Below are positions 16,993 to 27,319 of a stretch of DNA of 64,000 nt, one piece after another. Within the stretch, counting starts at the first letter, position 1; every line of letters starts with the position of its first letter. The stretch covers positions 1 through 64,000 of the forward strand of contig CADEEV010000025.1 of the NCBI GenBank assembly GCA_902826455.1, read 5' to 3'. The notes under the pieces were generated by a model, which saw only the letters and a program-made list of their open reading frames with translations, had not been told where the DNA came from and searched no databases. A program made the position numbers and the translations under genes. The DNA comes from an uncultured Acidobacteriota bacterium. GTDB lineage: Bacteria > Acidobacteriota > Vicinamibacteria > Fen-336.

Positions 16993-18251
16993 CGGAGCGC
17001 CTCGAGCCCGGCGTCGAGGACCTGCTGCGCGAGCTCACGCCGCGGGTTCTCGGCGCGGTGGTGCGCCGCTTCGGGGACTTCGCGTCGGCGGAGGACGCGG
17101 TCCAGGAGGCCCTGCTCGCCGCCTCCCAGCAGTGGCCGACGCAGGGTCTCCCGGAGAGCCCGCGGGCCTGGTTGATCCAGGTCGCGGCCCGGCGCATGAC
17201 GGATCAGCTCCGCAGCGAGCTCGCGCGGCGCCGGCGCGAGACGTTCCTGGTCCAGGGCGCGTCGATCGCCGTGGACCCGTTCGACGCCCCGGACCACGAC
17301 GACGATCCGCTGATCCTGCTGTTCATGTGCTGCCACCCGGCCCTCACCCCGCCCTCGGCCATCGCACTCACGCTGCGCGCCGTCGGCGGCCTCACCACGG
17401 CCGAGATTGCCAGCGCGTTCCTGGTGCCCGAGGCCACGATGGCGCAGCGCATCAGCCGCGCCAAGCAGTCGATCCAGGCCTCGGGCGTCCCGTTCCGCAT
17501 GCCGACCCCGGCCGAGCGCGCCGAGCGCCTGTCCGCGGTGCTCCACGTGCTCTACCTGATCTTCAACGAGGGCTACGCGAGCAGCATCGGTCCGTCCCTG
17601 CAGCGCGTGGAGCTCGCGAGCGAGGCGATCCGCCTCGTACGCGAGGTGCGCCTGGCGCTGCCCGACGATGCGGAGGTGGCGGGGCTGCTCGCGCTCATGC
17701 TCCTGACCGACGCGCGCCGGCCGGCCCGCAGCGGGCCGAACGGCGAGCTCATCCCCCTCGACGAGCAGGACCGTAGCCGGTGGGATGGCGCCGCCATCGC
17801 GGAGGGCATCGCCCTGATCAGCGCGACCCTGCCGCTCGGGCGGGTCGGCGCGTACCAGCTCCAGGCCGCGATCGCGGCCGTCCACGACGAGGCGGCGCGG
17901 GCCGAGGACACCGACTGGCCGCAGCTCGTGGCGCTCTACACCGTCCTGCTGCGGCTCTCCGACAACCCGATGGCCGCCCTCAACCATGCGATCGCCACGG
18001 CCATGGTCGACGGGCCGACCGCGGGGCTCGCGCTGCTCGACCGCCTGGACGTTCCCGGCCGGCTCGCGGGCCACTACCGGCTCGACGCCGTGCGCGCGCA
18101 CCTGTTCGAGAAAGCCGGCGATCGCGCTGCCGCGATCCGGCACTACGAGGCGGCGGCCCGCCGCACGGCGAGCCTGCCCGAGCGGAACTACCTGGCCCTG
18201 CGCGCCGCGCGCCTCGCTGCCCTGGAGCGAAAAACGGTGGTAGGTTCCTGA
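16989..18251 (+). CDS. ECF42-type RNA polymerase sigma factor
   Basis: About 420 aa. Sigma region 2 (FASAEDAVQEALLAA, PRAWLIQVAARR) and region 4 (LTTAEIASAFLVPEATMAQRISRAK) are followed by a C-terminal extension of about 220 residues, TPR-like (LYLIFNEGY, ALLDRL), typical of ECF42, which has no classical anti-sigma factor. No ATG, GTG or TTG exists where homologues start; the best candidate is CTG at 16989, which overlaps the DGPF stop and has GGAG just upstream. The first possible GTG, near 17064, would delete part of region 2. Confidence 0.9.
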   Translation: MTERLEPGVEDLLRELTPRVLGAVVRRFGDFASAEDAVQEALLAASQQWPTQGLPESPRAWLIQVAARRMTDQLRSELARRRRETFLVQGASIAVDPFDAPDHDDDPLILLFMCCHPALTPPSAIALTLRAVGGLTTAEIASAFLVPEATMAQRISRAKQSIQASGVPFRMPTPAERAERLSAVLHVLYLIFNEGYASSIGPSLQRVELASEAIRLVREVRLALPDDAEVAGLLALMLLTDARRPARSGPNGELIPLDEQDRSRWDGAAIAEGIALISATLPLGRVGAYQLQAAIAAVHDEAARAEDTDWPQLVALYTVLLRLSDNPMAALNHAIATAMVDGPTAGLALLDRLDVPGRLAGHYRLDAVRAHLFEKAGDRAAAIRHYEAAARRTASLPERNYLALRAARLAALERKTVVGS

Positions 18252-18252
18252 G

Positions 18253-19143
18253 ATGCAGGAACGAAAGACGGCGGCCGAATTCGATCCCGAGCTCCTCGCT
18301 CTCTTCGACCAGTACGTCCACGGCGGCGTCGACCGCCGCGGCTTCCTCGAGAAGGCGTCGCGCTTCGCCGTGGGCGGCATGACCGCAGCGGGCCTTCTCG
18401 ACGCCCTGAGTCCGCACTACGCCTGGGCCGAGCAGGTCCCGGCCAAGGACGCGCGCCTGAAGACCGAGTACGTGAGCTACCCGTCGCCGAAGGGCTACGG
18501 CACCGTGAAGGGCTATCTCGTGCGTCCCGCCGCCGGCGCGCCCAAGCAGCCGTCGGTGCTGGTGGTCCACGAGAACCGCGGCCTCAACCCCTATATAGAG
18601 GATGTGACACGGCGACTCGGCGTCGCCGGCTTCCTCGCCTTCGCCCCCGACGCGCTGACCTCCGTGGGCGGCTATCCGGGCGACGACGACAAGGGCCGCG
18701 AGCTGCAAGGCGGCCTCGACCGCGACAAGATCCTCGAGGACATGGCGGCGGGCGCGGCGTTCCTGCGCGAGCACCCGGCGTCGACGGGCAAGCTCGGGGT
18801 GACCGGGTTCTGCTTCGGCGGGTGGGTCACGAACGCGCTCGCGGTGCGCCTGCCCGAGCTCGAGGCCGGCGTGCCGTTCTATGGCGTCGCGCCCGACCTC
18901 GCGGGCGTCCCGCGGATCAAGGCCGCGCTGCTGCTCCATTTCGCGGCCACGGACGAGCGGGTGAACGCGAGCTGGCCGCCGTACGAGGCGGCTCTGAAGG
19001 CCGCCAAGGTCGAGTACGCGGCCCACACGTATCCCGGCACGAACCACGGCTTCCACAACGACACGACGCCGCGCTACGACGAGGCCGCCGCGAAGCTCGC
19101 CTGGGAGCGCACCCTCGAGTTCTTCAAGAAGAAGCTCGGCTAG
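18253..19143 (+). CDS. Dienelactone hydrolase family protein, Tat-type signal
   Basis: 296 aa. The N-terminus has DRRGFLEKASRFAVGG, a twin-arginine-like export signal (residues about 27-45). The alpha/beta-hydrolase domain has the nucleophile Cys in GFCFGG, typical of dienelactone hydrolase, with an Asp in FAATDERV and His in GTNHGFHND completing the triad. Such enzymes hydrolyse lactones or esters; the true substrate is unknown. The ATG is 1 bp after the sigma-factor stop, so it is probably part of the ECF42 operon. Confidence 0.9.
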   Translation: MQERKTAAEFDPELLALFDQYVHGGVDRRGFLEKASRFAVGGMTAAGLLDALSPHYAWAEQVPAKDARLKTEYVSYPSPKGYGTVKGYLVRPAAGAPKQPSVLVVHENRGLNPYIEDVTRRLGVAGFLAFAPDALTSVGGYPGDDDKGRELQGGLDRDKILEDMAAGAAFLREHPASTGKLGVTGFCFGGWVTNALAVRLPELEAGVPFYGVAPDLAGVPRIKAALLLHFAATDERVNASWPPYEAALKAAKVEYAAHTYPGTNHGFHNDTTPRYDEAAAKLAWERTLEFFKKKLG

Positions 19144-19250
19144 GAGGCGCCCGCCGCGAAGCCTCTCTTGACTTCTCGCGGAGAGATGTCTCGTGGCTCC
19201 GGCGCAGATCGGACCTGCCCTGACCGGCCGCGGGCGCACGATCGGCCGGG

Positions 19251-20183
19251 ATGGCGAACCCGCACGCCGCGCGCGTCGACGAGGCCCGGCGCCTGGCCGA
19301 GCCCGAGCTGCTCGAGCGACTGAGCGGCGCGGCCGACGGCGAGCGCGCGGCGGCCGTGGCCTTCCTGGCGCTCCTGGCCGAGTTCGACCGGCGCCGCCTG
19401 CACCTCGAGGCTGGCTACACCTCGATCTTCAGCTACTGCACCACCGTGCTGCGAGTGGCCGAGTACTCGGCCAGCAACCGCATCGCGGCCGCCCGGGCCT
19501 GCCGCCGGTTCCCGGTGGTGCTCGAGCGGCTGGCCGACGGCTCGCTCAACCTCGGGACGCTCCGGCTCCTCGCCCCGCATCTCGAGCAGGACAACCACGC
19601 GGCGCTGCTCGAGGCGGTCCGCGGCCGCAGCCGCCGGTACGTCGAAGCCATGGTCGCGGCGCTCGCCCCGTTGCCCGAGGTGCCGCCCTCCATCCAGAAG
19701 CTGCTCTTCGCGCCCGTCGGCGCGCCTCGGCCGGCGGTCGCGCCGCTCGCGGCCGACCGCTACAAGGTCCAGTTCACGGTGGGAGAGGCGACCAGCGAGA
19801 AGCTGCGGCAGGCCCAGGACCTGCTGCGCCGCGAGATCCCGAGCGGCGATCCGGGCGCGATCTTCGACCGCGCGCTGTCGCTGCTGCTCGAAGACGTGGC
19901 CCGGAAGAAGCTGGCCGAGACCACGAAGCCGCGGCCCCCGCGCGGGGCCGAAGCCCGCTCGCGCCACGTGCCGGCCCACGTGAAGCGCGCGGTGTGGCTG
20001 CGCGATTCGGGCCGCTGCGCGTTCGTGGCCGAGGACGGCCGGCGCTGCGACGCCCGCGCCTTCCTCGAGTTCCACCACCTCGAGGCCTTCGGCCACGGCG
20101 GCGAGACGACGGTCGAGAACCTGTCGCTGCGCTGCAGCGCCCACAACGCCCACGAGGCCGAGCGCGTCTACGGCCGGCCCTGA
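19251..20183 (+). CDS. HNH endonuclease domain protein
   Basis: 310 aa. The N-terminal about 200 residues are helical and DUF222-like. The C-terminal HNH domain has RDSGRCAFV, then LEFHHLEAFGHGGETTVENL and HNAHEA, giving the HH..N..H metal/catalytic set. Such genes are abundant in soil bacteria and often lie in variable regions. Whether it acts as a stand-alone nuclease, in defence or in mobility is not shown by context. Confidence 0.88.
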   Translation: MANPHAARVDEARRLAEPELLERLSGAADGERAAAVAFLALLAEFDRRRLHLEAGYTSIFSYCTTVLRVAEYSASNRIAAARACRRFPVVLERLADGSLNLGTLRLLAPHLEQDNHAALLEAVRGRSRRYVEAMVAALAPLPEVPPSIQKLLFAPVGAPRPAVAPLAADRYKVQFTVGEATSEKLRQAQDLLRREIPSGDPGAIFDRALSLLLEDVARKKLAETTKPRPPRGAEARSRHVPAHVKRAVWLRDSGRCAFVAEDGRRCDARAFLEFHHLEAFGHGGETTVENLSLRCSAHNAHEAERVYGRP

Positions 20184-20193
20184 CCGCGTCTGC

Positions 20194-20199
20194 TAAGAT
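20194..20199 (+). promoter_or_regulatory. Candidate -10 (TAAGAT) of the propeller kinase
   Basis: TAAGAT ends 9 nt before the TTG start at 20209, with no ribosome-binding site between. Leaderless-type arrangement. Confidence 0.4.
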
Positions 20200-20208
20200 C
20201 GCGGCGCT

Positions 20209-22755
20209 TTGTCCCTCGCGGCTGGAGCCAAGTTCGGTCCCTACGAGATCACGGCACCCCTGGGCGCCGGGGGCATGGGCGAGGTGTATCGGGCCCACGA
20301 CGCGCGCCTCGGCCGCGACGTGGCCCTCAAGGTCCTGCCGGCGAGCCTCACCGCCGACGCCGAGCGGCTGCGGCGCTTCGACCAGGAGGCGCGGGCCACC
20401 GGCCAGCTCAACCACCCGAACATCCTGCAGGTCTTCGACACCGGCACCCACGACGGGGCGCCCTACGTGGTCGCGGAGCTCCTCGAGGGCGAGACGCTGC
20501 GCGAGCGGATCGGCGCGACGCCGCTGCCGGTGCGCAAGGCGATCGAGTACGCGACCCAGGTCGCGAAGGGCCTGGCCGCGGCCCACGAGAAGGGCATCGT
20601 CCACCGCGACCTGAAGCCCGACAACCTGTTCGTGACCCGCGACGGCCGCGTCAAGATCCTCGACTTCGGCCTCGCGAAGCTGCGGGAGGTGCCGAGCGGC
20701 GAAGGCAGTCACGCGCCGACGGCCACGAACGCCACCGACGCCGGCCAGGTCCTCGGCACCGTGGGTTACATGTCGCCCGAGCAGGTGCGGGCGCAGCCCG
20801 CGGACCATCGCTCCGACATCTTCTCGTTCGGCGCGGTGCTCTACGAGATGCTCTCGGGCCGGCGCGCGTTCCACGCGGGCTCGTCGATCGAGACGATGAA
20901 CGCGATCCTCAAGGAAGACCCGCCCTCGCTCAGCGCCACGAACCGCACGCTGCCGCCGGCCCTCGAGCGCATCGTCGGCCACTGCCTCGAGAAGAGCCCC
21001 GAGGAGCGCTTCCAGTCGGCCCGCGACATCGCCTTCGACCTGGAACAGCTCTCGGGAGTCTCCGAGACCACGACCGTCCCGGCCCTCGGCGGCGGCCGCT
21101 CGACGCCGTCGCGCCGCGCCGTGCTCGCGGGCGCGGGCCTGCTGCTCCTCGGCGGCGGCATCGCCCTGGGCGTGCTCTTCGGAGGGATGGGCCGCAAGAA
21201 GCCCGTCGTCCCGAGCTTCACGCGGGTGACGTTCCAGCGCGAGCTCATCTCCCAGGCGCGCTTCGCCCCCGACGGGCGTTCGGTCGTCTACGAGTCGTTC
21301 GTCGGTTCCGTGCGCAAGCTCCTCGTCGCCCAGGTCGAGCGGCCCGAGTACCGCGCCCTCGACATCGAGGACGCGGCCCTGTGCGGGCTGTCGTCCCAGG
21401 GCGAGCTGGCCGTGCGCCTCCAGCGCGGGCCCGGCAAGCGCACCCTGGCACGCATGCCCATGGCGGGCGGCGCGCCCCGCGACGTCCTCGACGGCGTCGA
21501 CGGCTGCGACTGGAACCCGAGCGGCTCGGACCTCGCGATCCTCCGCTCCGGCCTGCCGCAGTCCCGCATCGAGTTCCCGGCCGGCAAGGTCCTCTACTCC
21601 GCGGCCCAGCTCCGCACCATTCGCATGTCGCCCAAGGGCGACCGCATCGCGTTCACCGAGCACCCGGTGGCGAACGACAATCGCGGCGACCTGGCCATGG
21701 TCGACCTCGCGGGCAAGCGCACGACGCTCTCAGCCGACTGGACGGACCTCGGGGCGATCGCCTGGTCCCGCGACGGCAACGAGGTCTACTTCTCCGGATC
21801 CCGCCTCGGCTCCGACCACAGCGTGCACGCGGTGGACATGTCGGGGCGCGAGCGCCTCGTCTACACCCTGCCGGGCAGCGTCGACGTGGCCGACGTCAGC
21901 CCCGAAGGCGAGCTGCTCCTGATCCTGGGCACGGGCCAGCCCCGCATCTTCGGCCGCGCGCCGGGGGCGGCCGCCGAGCGCGAGCTGTCGTGGCTCGACT
22001 TCGGCATCACCCGCAGCTTGTCGCGCGACGGGAAGACGCTGCTGTTCGACGAGGAGGGCCTCGGCGGCGGGTCCGAGTACACGGCCTACCTCCGCGGCAC
22101 CGACGGGTCGCCACCGGTGCGCCTCGGCACCGGCGCCGCCCAGAGCCTGTCGCCCGACGGCAAGTGGGTGCTGGTCCTCTCGATCTCGGCGCCGGCCCAC
22201 GCGTCGCTCCTGCCCACGGGCGCGGGCGCACGCCGCGAGCTGCCGCCGGGCCCGATCGCCCAGTTCCACGTCGGCGCCTTCGTGAGCGATTCGAAGCGCG
22301 TCATGTACTTCGCCAACGAGGCGGGCCATCAGCCGCGGCTGTGGGAGCAGAACATCGACGGGGGAGAGCCCGTGCCGGTGACCGCCGAGGGCGAGAACAT
22401 CCTGCCGTCGTTCGACCTCGAGGAAGTGGCGACCTTCGACGCCGGCACCGTGAGCATCCGGCCGCTGTCCGGCGGCCCCGCGCGCGTCGTGCCCGGGCTC
22501 TCGCCCAACGAGAACTTCCTCAATTTCACGGCCGATCGCCGGTTCCTCATCGTGCGGGGCCCCGGCCCCCAGCCCGCGAAGCTGTTCAAGGTCGACGTCG
22601 TGACGGGCCAGCGGACGCCGTTCGTGGAGTTCGGTCCTCCTGAGTCCGCCGGCGGCCGGATCACGAGCCTGCACGTCACGGACGACGGCAAGGCCTACGC
22701 CTACACCCACCGCGACCCGCTCAACACGCTGTACGTGGCGGAGGGCCTGAAGTGA
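20209..22755 (+). CDS. Ser/Thr protein kinase with C-terminal beta-propeller
   Basis: 848 aa, TTG start fixed by the near-invariant N-terminus MSLAAG..FGPYEI of this acidobacterial kinase type. The Hanks-type kinase domain covers residues about 10-280: glycine loop LGAGGMGEV, catalytic [13 protein letters not shown] and the SPEQ motif. One membrane helix (about 303-325) follows, then a PD40/WD40-like propeller (about 335-845, with repeats such as [10 protein letters not shown] and [10 protein letters not shown]), presumably outside the membrane as a sensor. It overlaps the next gene by GTGA, so kinase and glycosidase are co-translated. Confidence 0.95.
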   Translation: MSLAAGAKFGPYEITAPLGAGGMGEVYRAHDARLGRDVALKVLPASLTADAERLRRFDQEARATGQLNHPNILQVFDTGTHDGAPYVVAELLEGETLRERIGATPLPVRKAIEYATQVAKGLAAAHEKGIVHRDLKPDNLFVTRDGRVKILDFGLAKLREVPSGEGSHAPTATNATDAGQVLGTVGYMSPEQVRAQPADHRSDIFSFGAVLYEMLSGRRAFHAGSSIETMNAILKEDPPSLSATNRTLPPALERIVGHCLEKSPEERFQSARDIAFDLEQLSGVSETTTVPALGGGRSTPSRRAVLAGAGLLLLGGGIALGVLFGGMGRKKPVVPSFTRVTFQRELISQARFAPDGRSVVYESFVGSVRKLLVAQVERPEYRALDIEDAALCGLSSQGELAVRLQRGPGKRTLARMPMAGGAPRDVLDGVDGCDWNPSGSDLAILRSGLPQSRIEFPAGKVLYSAAQLRTIRMSPKGDRIAFTEHPVANDNRGDLAMVDLAGKRTTLSADWTDLGAIAWSRDGNEVYFSGSRLGSDHSVHAVDMSGRERLVYTLPGSVDVADVSPEGELLLILGTGQPRIFGRAPGAAAERELSWLDFGITRSLSRDGKTLLFDEEGLGGGSEYTAYLRGTDGSPPVRLGTGAAQSLSPDGKWVLVLSISAPAHASLLPTGAGARRELPPGPIAQFHVGAFVSDSKRVMYFANEAGHQPRLWEQNIDGGEPVPVTAEGENILPSFDLEEVATFDAGTVSIRPLSGGPARVVPGLSPNENFLNFTADRRFLIVRGPGPQPAKLFKVDVVTGQRTPFVEFGPPESAGGRITSLHVTDDGKAYAYTHRDPLNTLYVAEGLK

Positions 22756-24821
22756 AGTGGGCGTTGGGCCTGGTCCTCGGCCTCGCCGCCGCGGCTCACG
22801 CCGAGACGCCGGCGCCCTTCGCACGGGTCGACGGCACGCGGATCCTCGGGACCGACGGCAAGCCGCTGCTCCTGCGCGGCATGAACCTGGGCAACTGGCT
22901 GGTACCCGAGGGCTACATGTTCCGGTTCGAGAAGGGCCCGCAGTCGGCGGCCCAGATCGAGGAGCTGTTCCGCGACCTCGTCGGCCCCGAAGCGGCGCGT
23001 GCCTTCTGGAAGCAGTGGCGCGACACGTACGTGACCCGCGACGACATCCAGTACCTGAAGAGGATCGGCCTCAATTCGGTCCGCGTGCCGTTCCACTACC
23101 GCGTGCTCGCCTCTGACGGCGAGCCCGTCGTGTGGCACGAGGACGGCTTCGCGCTGCTCGACCGCGTGATCGCCTGGTCGCGCGAGGCGGGGCTGTACGT
23201 GATCCTCGACATGCACTGCGCCCCGGGCGGCCAGACGGGCGCGAACATCGACGACTCCCACGGCTACCCGTGGCTGTTCGAGGACGCGGCGGCCCAGGCC
23301 CGCACGATCGAGGTGTGGAAGAAACTGGCCGAGCGCTACCGCAACGAGCCGGCGGTGCTCGGCTACGACCTGCTCAACGAGCCGATCCCGCACTGGGAGG
23401 GCCTCGACCGCTACAACCCGTCGCTCGAGCCGCTCTACAAGCGCATCGTCGCGGCGGTCCGCGCGGTCGACCCGAACCACGTGATCTTCCTGGGCGGCGC
23501 GCGCTGGAACACGAACTTCACCGTGTTCGGCCCACCCTTCGACGCGAACAGCGTCTACACGTTCCACAAGTACTGGAACGAGACGAACGACGCGTCGATC
23601 CAGCCGTTCCTCGACTTCCGCGCGAAGCACGAGGTTCCGCTGTGGCTCGGCGAGAGCGGCGAGAACACGGACGAGTGGATCGCGGCTTGCATCAAGCTCC
23701 TCGAGGGCCACGACATCGGCTGGGCCTTCTGGCCCTACAAGAAGATCGACGCCACCAGCTCGATCGTGAGCATCGCGCGGCCCCCGTACTGGGACGAGGT
23801 CGTCGCCTATGCCGCGGCACGGACCTACGACTTCGAGGCGAACTACAAGCTGCGGCCGCCGCTCGAGCACGGCCGTGCGGCCCTCGCCGGCCTTCTCGAG
23901 AACATCCGCTTCGCCAGGACGCGCATCAACCGCGGCTACGTGAAGGCGCTCGGAATGACCCCGGGCGTCGCGGCCCCCGACTGCGCGGTCACCAACCTGA
24001 TGCCGGAGTTCTGGAGCTTCTGGGCCGAGGCCAAGGAACTGCCCGCGGCGCGCCAAGCCGAGCTGTTCCGGGCGCGACTCCACGGCCCGCATCGCGACGT
24101 CTACGACGCGATCCTGGCGAAGATGCCGATGCCGGAGGACGAGCTCGTCCCGAAGGCCCTCGAGAAGTCGAAGCCTTTCGAGGCCCGCATGCGCTCCCTC
24201 TCCGACCAGCTCGCGACCGATCTGCCGAAGGAGCTCGAGCACTTCCGCGCCACGTTCCCGGGCTTCCAGTGCGCGAAGCCGGTGTACGTCCTGTTCTCGG
24301 CCGGCGCCTTCGATGGTGCGGTGAGGACGGTGGCGGGCACGCGCTCGCTGATGTTCGGCCTCGACGTCGCCGCCCGCACCCAGGGCCCGCGCCTCGGACC
24401 ACTCGTCGTCCACGAGCTGTTCCACGTCCACCATCAAGCGGTGGTCCCCGACAGCCCGGACGCTTTCTACTGGGCGCTCTGGTCCGAGGGCCTCGCGACG
24501 TACGTGAGCCGGCAGCTCAACCCGGCCGTGGCCGAGACGGAGGTGTGCTGCCTGCCGGCGCTTCCCGAGACCCAGGCTGCGCTGCCGCGCCTCGTGCCCG
24601 AGGCCCTGCGCCTCCTCGACAGCGAGAGCCCGGCCGACTACGCGCGCTACTTCCTGGGCAGCTCGAACCTGGACATCCCGCAGCGCTCGGGCTACTACCT
24701 CGGCTACCGCGTCGCGGCCGAAGCCGGCCGCACACTCAGCCTCGCGGAGCTGGCGCGCCTGAAGCCGGAGGCGGTGCGGAAGCTAGTGGTCGACACGCTG
24801 CCGACCCTGACGGAGCGCTGA
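22752..24821 (+). CDS. GH5 glycosidase fused to a HExxH metallopeptidase-like domain, secreted
   Basis: 689 aa, GTG start overlapping the kinase stop. Signal peptide residues 1-18 (cut after AHA). The GH5 TIM barrel occupies about residues 25-400, with acid/base E210 (LNEP) and nucleophile E301 (LGESGEN), and ends with the usual FLENIRF-type helix. It then continues without a stop into about 290 residues containing HELFH (H554, E555, H558) and EGLATY (E579), a gluzincin-like zinc site similar to DUF2268-type proteases. GH5 enzymes cleave beta-glucans or related glycosides. I do not know this fusion from characterised proteins. Confidence 0.87.
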   Translation: MKWALGLVLGLAAAAHAETPAPFARVDGTRILGTDGKPLLLRGMNLGNWLVPEGYMFRFEKGPQSAAQIEELFRDLVGPEAARAFWKQWRDTYVTRDDIQYLKRIGLNSVRVPFHYRVLASDGEPVVWHEDGFALLDRVIAWSREAGLYVILDMHCAPGGQTGANIDDSHGYPWLFEDAAAQARTIEVWKKLAERYRNEPAVLGYDLLNEPIPHWEGLDRYNPSLEPLYKRIVAAVRAVDPNHVIFLGGARWNTNFTVFGPPFDANSVYTFHKYWNETNDASIQPFLDFRAKHEVPLWLGESGENTDEWIAACIKLLEGHDIGWAFWPYKKIDATSSIVSIARPPYWDEVVAYAAARTYDFEANYKLRPPLEHGRAALAGLLENIRFARTRINRGYVKALGMTPGVAAPDCAVTNLMPEFWSFWAEAKELPAARQAELFRARLHGPHRDVYDAILAKMPMPEDELVPKALEKSKPFEARMRSLSDQLATDLPKELEHFRATFPGFQCAKPVYVLFSAGAFDGAVRTVAGTRSLMFGLDVAARTQGPRLGPLVVHELFHVHHQAVVPDSPDAFYWALWSEGLATYVSRQLNPAVAETEVCCLPALPETQAALPRLVPEALRLLDSESPADYARYFLGSSNLDIPQRSGYYLGYRVAAEAGRTLSLAELARLKPEAVRKLVVDTLPTLTER

Positions 24822-24825
24822 CGCC

Positions 24826-25416
24826 CTAGCGCATCAGCTTGCCGGCCATCCCCAGGATGTCGTCGAGGGGATTGCCGTCGCCGTTGAGATCGAGCATCGA
24901 CGCGAGCCCGCCCATCGTACCGGGCGCCGCTCCCGGGGGATCCGGCGTGCCGCGCAGCAGCCCGCCCAGCACGCTGCCGAGCCCACCGCCGGCCGGCGCT
25001 TGCGTCTGGCCAGCGTGGTGCTTCGCCATGTAGCCGGCCACCAGCATCGCGAGCATCGGCAGCAGCTTCTTGATCAGCGCCGGGTCGAGCCCGGACTGCG
25101 CCGCGGCGTTCTGCGCGACGCTACGGCTCACGTCCTTGGAGCCGAAGATCTGCCCGAGGATGTCATTGCCACGGCCGATGTCCGTCGCCTCGGGCGCCAG
25201 CACGTTGTCGAGCAGCCCACCGCCGCCGAGCTGTCCCAGCAGGCCGCCGAGCCCATCGAGGCCGGACGGGTGGGCCTGCGCCTGCTTCTTGAACCCGCCC
25301 AGGATCGCCGGCAGCAGCGCCTCGGACGCGGCCGCGACCTGCGACTCGCTCACGCCGAGCTCGCGTGCCATCGACGCCATTCCGCCCATCTGCGAGAGGA
25401 CGTCTGTGATCTGCAT
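24826..25416 (-). CDS. DUF937 protein
   Basis: 196 aa from the ATG at 25416, preceded by GGAAGGAAGG. The N-terminal part matches the DUF937 pattern (MQITDVLSQMGG, then an Ala/Gly-rich helical region with SEALLPAILGGFKKQA). The C-terminus has an EF-hand-like DLNGDGNPLDD calcium loop, common in this family. The function is unknown. It converges with the GH5 fusion gene (4 bp gap). Confidence 0.9.
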   Translation of the reverse strand: MQITDVLSQMGGMASMARELGVSESQVAAASEALLPAILGGFKKQAQAHPSGLDGLGGLLGQLGGGGLLDNVLAPEATDIGRGNDILGQIFGSKDVSRSVAQNAAAQSGLDPALIKKLLPMLAMLVAGYMAKHHAGQTQAPAGGGLGSVLGGLLRGTPDPPGAAPGTMGGLASMLDLNGDGNPLDDILGMAGKLMR

Positions 25417-25622
25417 GCGGGGCCCTTCCTTCCTTCTTTTGGGACGCCGGACGACCAGCGACGTGCCTATCGTAGACCCCAATGCAAGCGGGGGCGCGTC
25501 GGGAAAGAACTGATGCACGCGCCGGGGCCATGCTTTTCAACGCGCACCTTCGTCAAGCCTTCGCCATCCGGACCTCCATGGGCGTGTGCCCGTGCGACTC
25601 TGCCCACCGAGGAGCAGTACCG

Positions 25623-26237
25623 ATGTCGCAATTGGCGCTATTCGATACCGCGGGGGTCGTCCTTCCCGAGGACGAGTACGGGTCTTTCGTCTACACGCCG
25701 GAATGGCTGCCACCGCTCTTCGCGGAGGCCTGGTTCGAAGAGCTGCGCGACACGATCGACTGGCAGGCGCAACGCCGCCTGATGTACGACCGCGAGCTCG
25801 ACGTGCCGCGGCTGACCGCGCACTTCGAGCTGGCGCTGGCGCCGCCGCTGCTCCAGGATGCGGGCGAGCGCTTGTCGGCCAGCGTGGGCGTGGCCTTCAA
25901 CAGCGTCGGTCTCAACCGCTACCGCGACGGCAACGACAGCGTCGCGCCCCACAACGACCATCTAGACGAGCTCGAGCCCGGAGCGCCGATCGCGCTCGTG
26001 TCGCTCGGCGCCACCCGGCGCATGACGCTGCGGCGCAAGGGCAAGAACCAACCGGCCCTCCATGCCGAGCTGGAGGCGGGCAGCCTGCTGCTCATGAGCT
26101 ACGAGACGCAGCTTCACTACACCCATGGCATCCCCAAGACGACCGAGCCGGTGGGCGAGCGGATCAGCCTCGCGTTCCGGGTGAAAGGCCCGGGCGACGA
26201 GCGGCTCCAGGCGATCCGGAGGCGGCAGTACCGCTAG
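25623..26237 (+). CDS. AlkB-like 2-oxoglutarate/Fe(II) dioxygenase
   Basis: 204 aa, ATG with GAGGAG upstream. The metal and cosubstrate residues of AlkB are present: NRYRDGNDSVAPHNDH gives His/Asp of the HxD motif (near residue 111), the second His is in HYTHGIPK, and the 2-oxoglutarate Arg in RISLAFR. AlkB enzymes repair N-alkylated bases in DNA or RNA by oxidative demethylation. It appears monocistronic. Confidence 0.92.
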   Translation: MSQLALFDTAGVVLPEDEYGSFVYTPEWLPPLFAEAWFEELRDTIDWQAQRRLMYDRELDVPRLTAHFELALAPPLLQDAGERLSASVGVAFNSVGLNRYRDGNDSVAPHNDHLDELEPGAPIALVSLGATRRMTLRRKGKNQPALHAELEAGSLLLMSYETQLHYTHGIPKTTEPVGERISLAFRVKGPGDERLQAIRRRQYR

Positions 26238-26255
26238 GGGCTGGCGAGAGGCTGG

Positions 26256-26747
26256 CTACAGCCGCTCGAGCTGGCTCAGGTGGTTGAAGGTGTGGCCTGC
26301 GAGCGAGCGCCACGTCGTGCCCAGGCTCTCCTCGCCACGGCGCGGGTGAACGCTCACGCGCTCGAGCTGCGCCGGCGTCAGGCTTCGCACCAGCTGCAGG
26401 TTCCAGCGCCGCGCCGCGAGGAACGTTTGCAGCGCCGTCTCGGCGTCGATGGTCGGGTACAGATCGGCCCAGAGCCCTTCGTCGTACTCCTGGATCCGAT
26501 GCGGCTCCTGCGTGAGAACCTGCCGCGTGCGATAGGCCACGACCTGCTCGGCGTCGGCGAGGTGGGCGAGGACCTGCACGCCGGTCCACTTGCCCGGGCC
26601 GTAGGGCTCGAGCAGCCGGGCTTGGCCGAGCCGGCGGACCGTGCACTCCACTTGCGCGGCGCCGTCCACGAGGGCATCGACCGTCCGCGCCTCGCCGATG
26701 AACGCGAGCATGCGGTCGAGGTACGACGTGTCGGCGAGGGTCGTCAT
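26256..26747 (-). CDS. DinB-family protein (second copy)
   Basis: 163 aa. The ATG overlaps the stop of the upstream DUF1579-like gene (ATGA). DinB-fold metal residues appear as LAHLADAEQ (near residue 59) and GHTFNHLSQLERL at the C-terminus (HxxxH). It is not closely similar to the DinB protein at 15.9 kb. It forms a two-gene unit under the divergent WYL regulator. Confidence 0.9.
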   Translation of the reverse strand: MTTLADTSYLDRMLAFIGEARTVDALVDGAAQVECTVRRLGQARLLEPYGPGKWTGVQVLAHLADAEQVVAYRTRQVLTQEPHRIQEYDEGLWADLYPTIDAETALQTFLAARRWNLQLVRSLTPAQLERVSVHPRRGEESLGTTWRSLAGHTFNHLSQLERL

Positions 26748-27310
26748 GCGCGGTTCCAGTCCATGAACCAGTTGTCCTCCCAGGTCTTGCCCGCGTCCCG
26801 GGAGATCGACTGCCACCAGCGGCACGACGTCGGCGTGATGCGGTCCCACACGCCCTTCACGCGGATCGGCTTGCCGTCGTCCTCGTCGTCGGCCTCGAAA
26901 ATGCCGGCGCCGTTCTCGAACGAGCCGGTCATGCCGGGGCACGTCAGCACGCCGATGCGCCGGCTCACCCAGTAGTCGGACCACAGCTTCTTCTCGACGT
27001 CGAGGAGCCGCAGGCCCATGCCGACGACGTTGCGGTCGGGAAAGCGGAGCTCCTCGACGCTCCCGACGCCTTCGAGCACCGTCCAACAGGTGGCCTCGCC
27101 GGCGAACGTGATCCAGTCCTTGGTGCCCGCCTTCAGCTGCCGGTGGCTGATTTTCCAGTGGCCGGCCAGGAACTCGAAGTCGCCGGGCTTGCCGGGGGTC
27201 GGGCCGGGCACCGCGGCCGTGGCGGAGGCCGAGGGGAGCATGGAGCCGACGGCCAGGCCGGCCATCGTCTGCAGGAGCTTGCGGCGGTCGGCGTCGTCGG
27301 GCTTGTTCAT
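26744..27310 (-). CDS. DUF1579-like protein with export signal
   Basis: 188 aa. The ATG at 27310 was chosen because it follows the -10/operator region; a longer frame exists. N-terminal DRRKLLQTMAGLAVGSM resembles a twin-arginine signal, with likely cleavage after ATA near residue 33. The body begins FEFLAGHWKISHRQL, as in DUF1579/lipocalin-like proteins, and ends with a repeated strand pattern (WQSISRDAGKTWEDNW). The function is unknown. Confidence 0.82.
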   Translation of the reverse strand: MNKPDDADRRKLLQTMAGLAVGSMLPSASATAAVPGPTPGKPGDFEFLAGHWKISHRQLKAGTKDWITFAGEATCWTVLEGVGSVEELRFPDRNVVGMGLRLLDVEKKLWSDYWVSRRIGVLTCPGMTGSFENGAGIFEADDEDDGKPIRVKGVWDRITPTSCRWWQSISRDAGKTWEDNWFMDWNRA

Positions 27311-27319
27311 GGTGCGGGC

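Noticed and set aside
19144-19250. Possible hairpin CCGCGA..TCGCGG after the dienelactone hydrolase gene
   Set aside because: The stem is short and bulged with no T-tract, so it is too weak to call a terminator.
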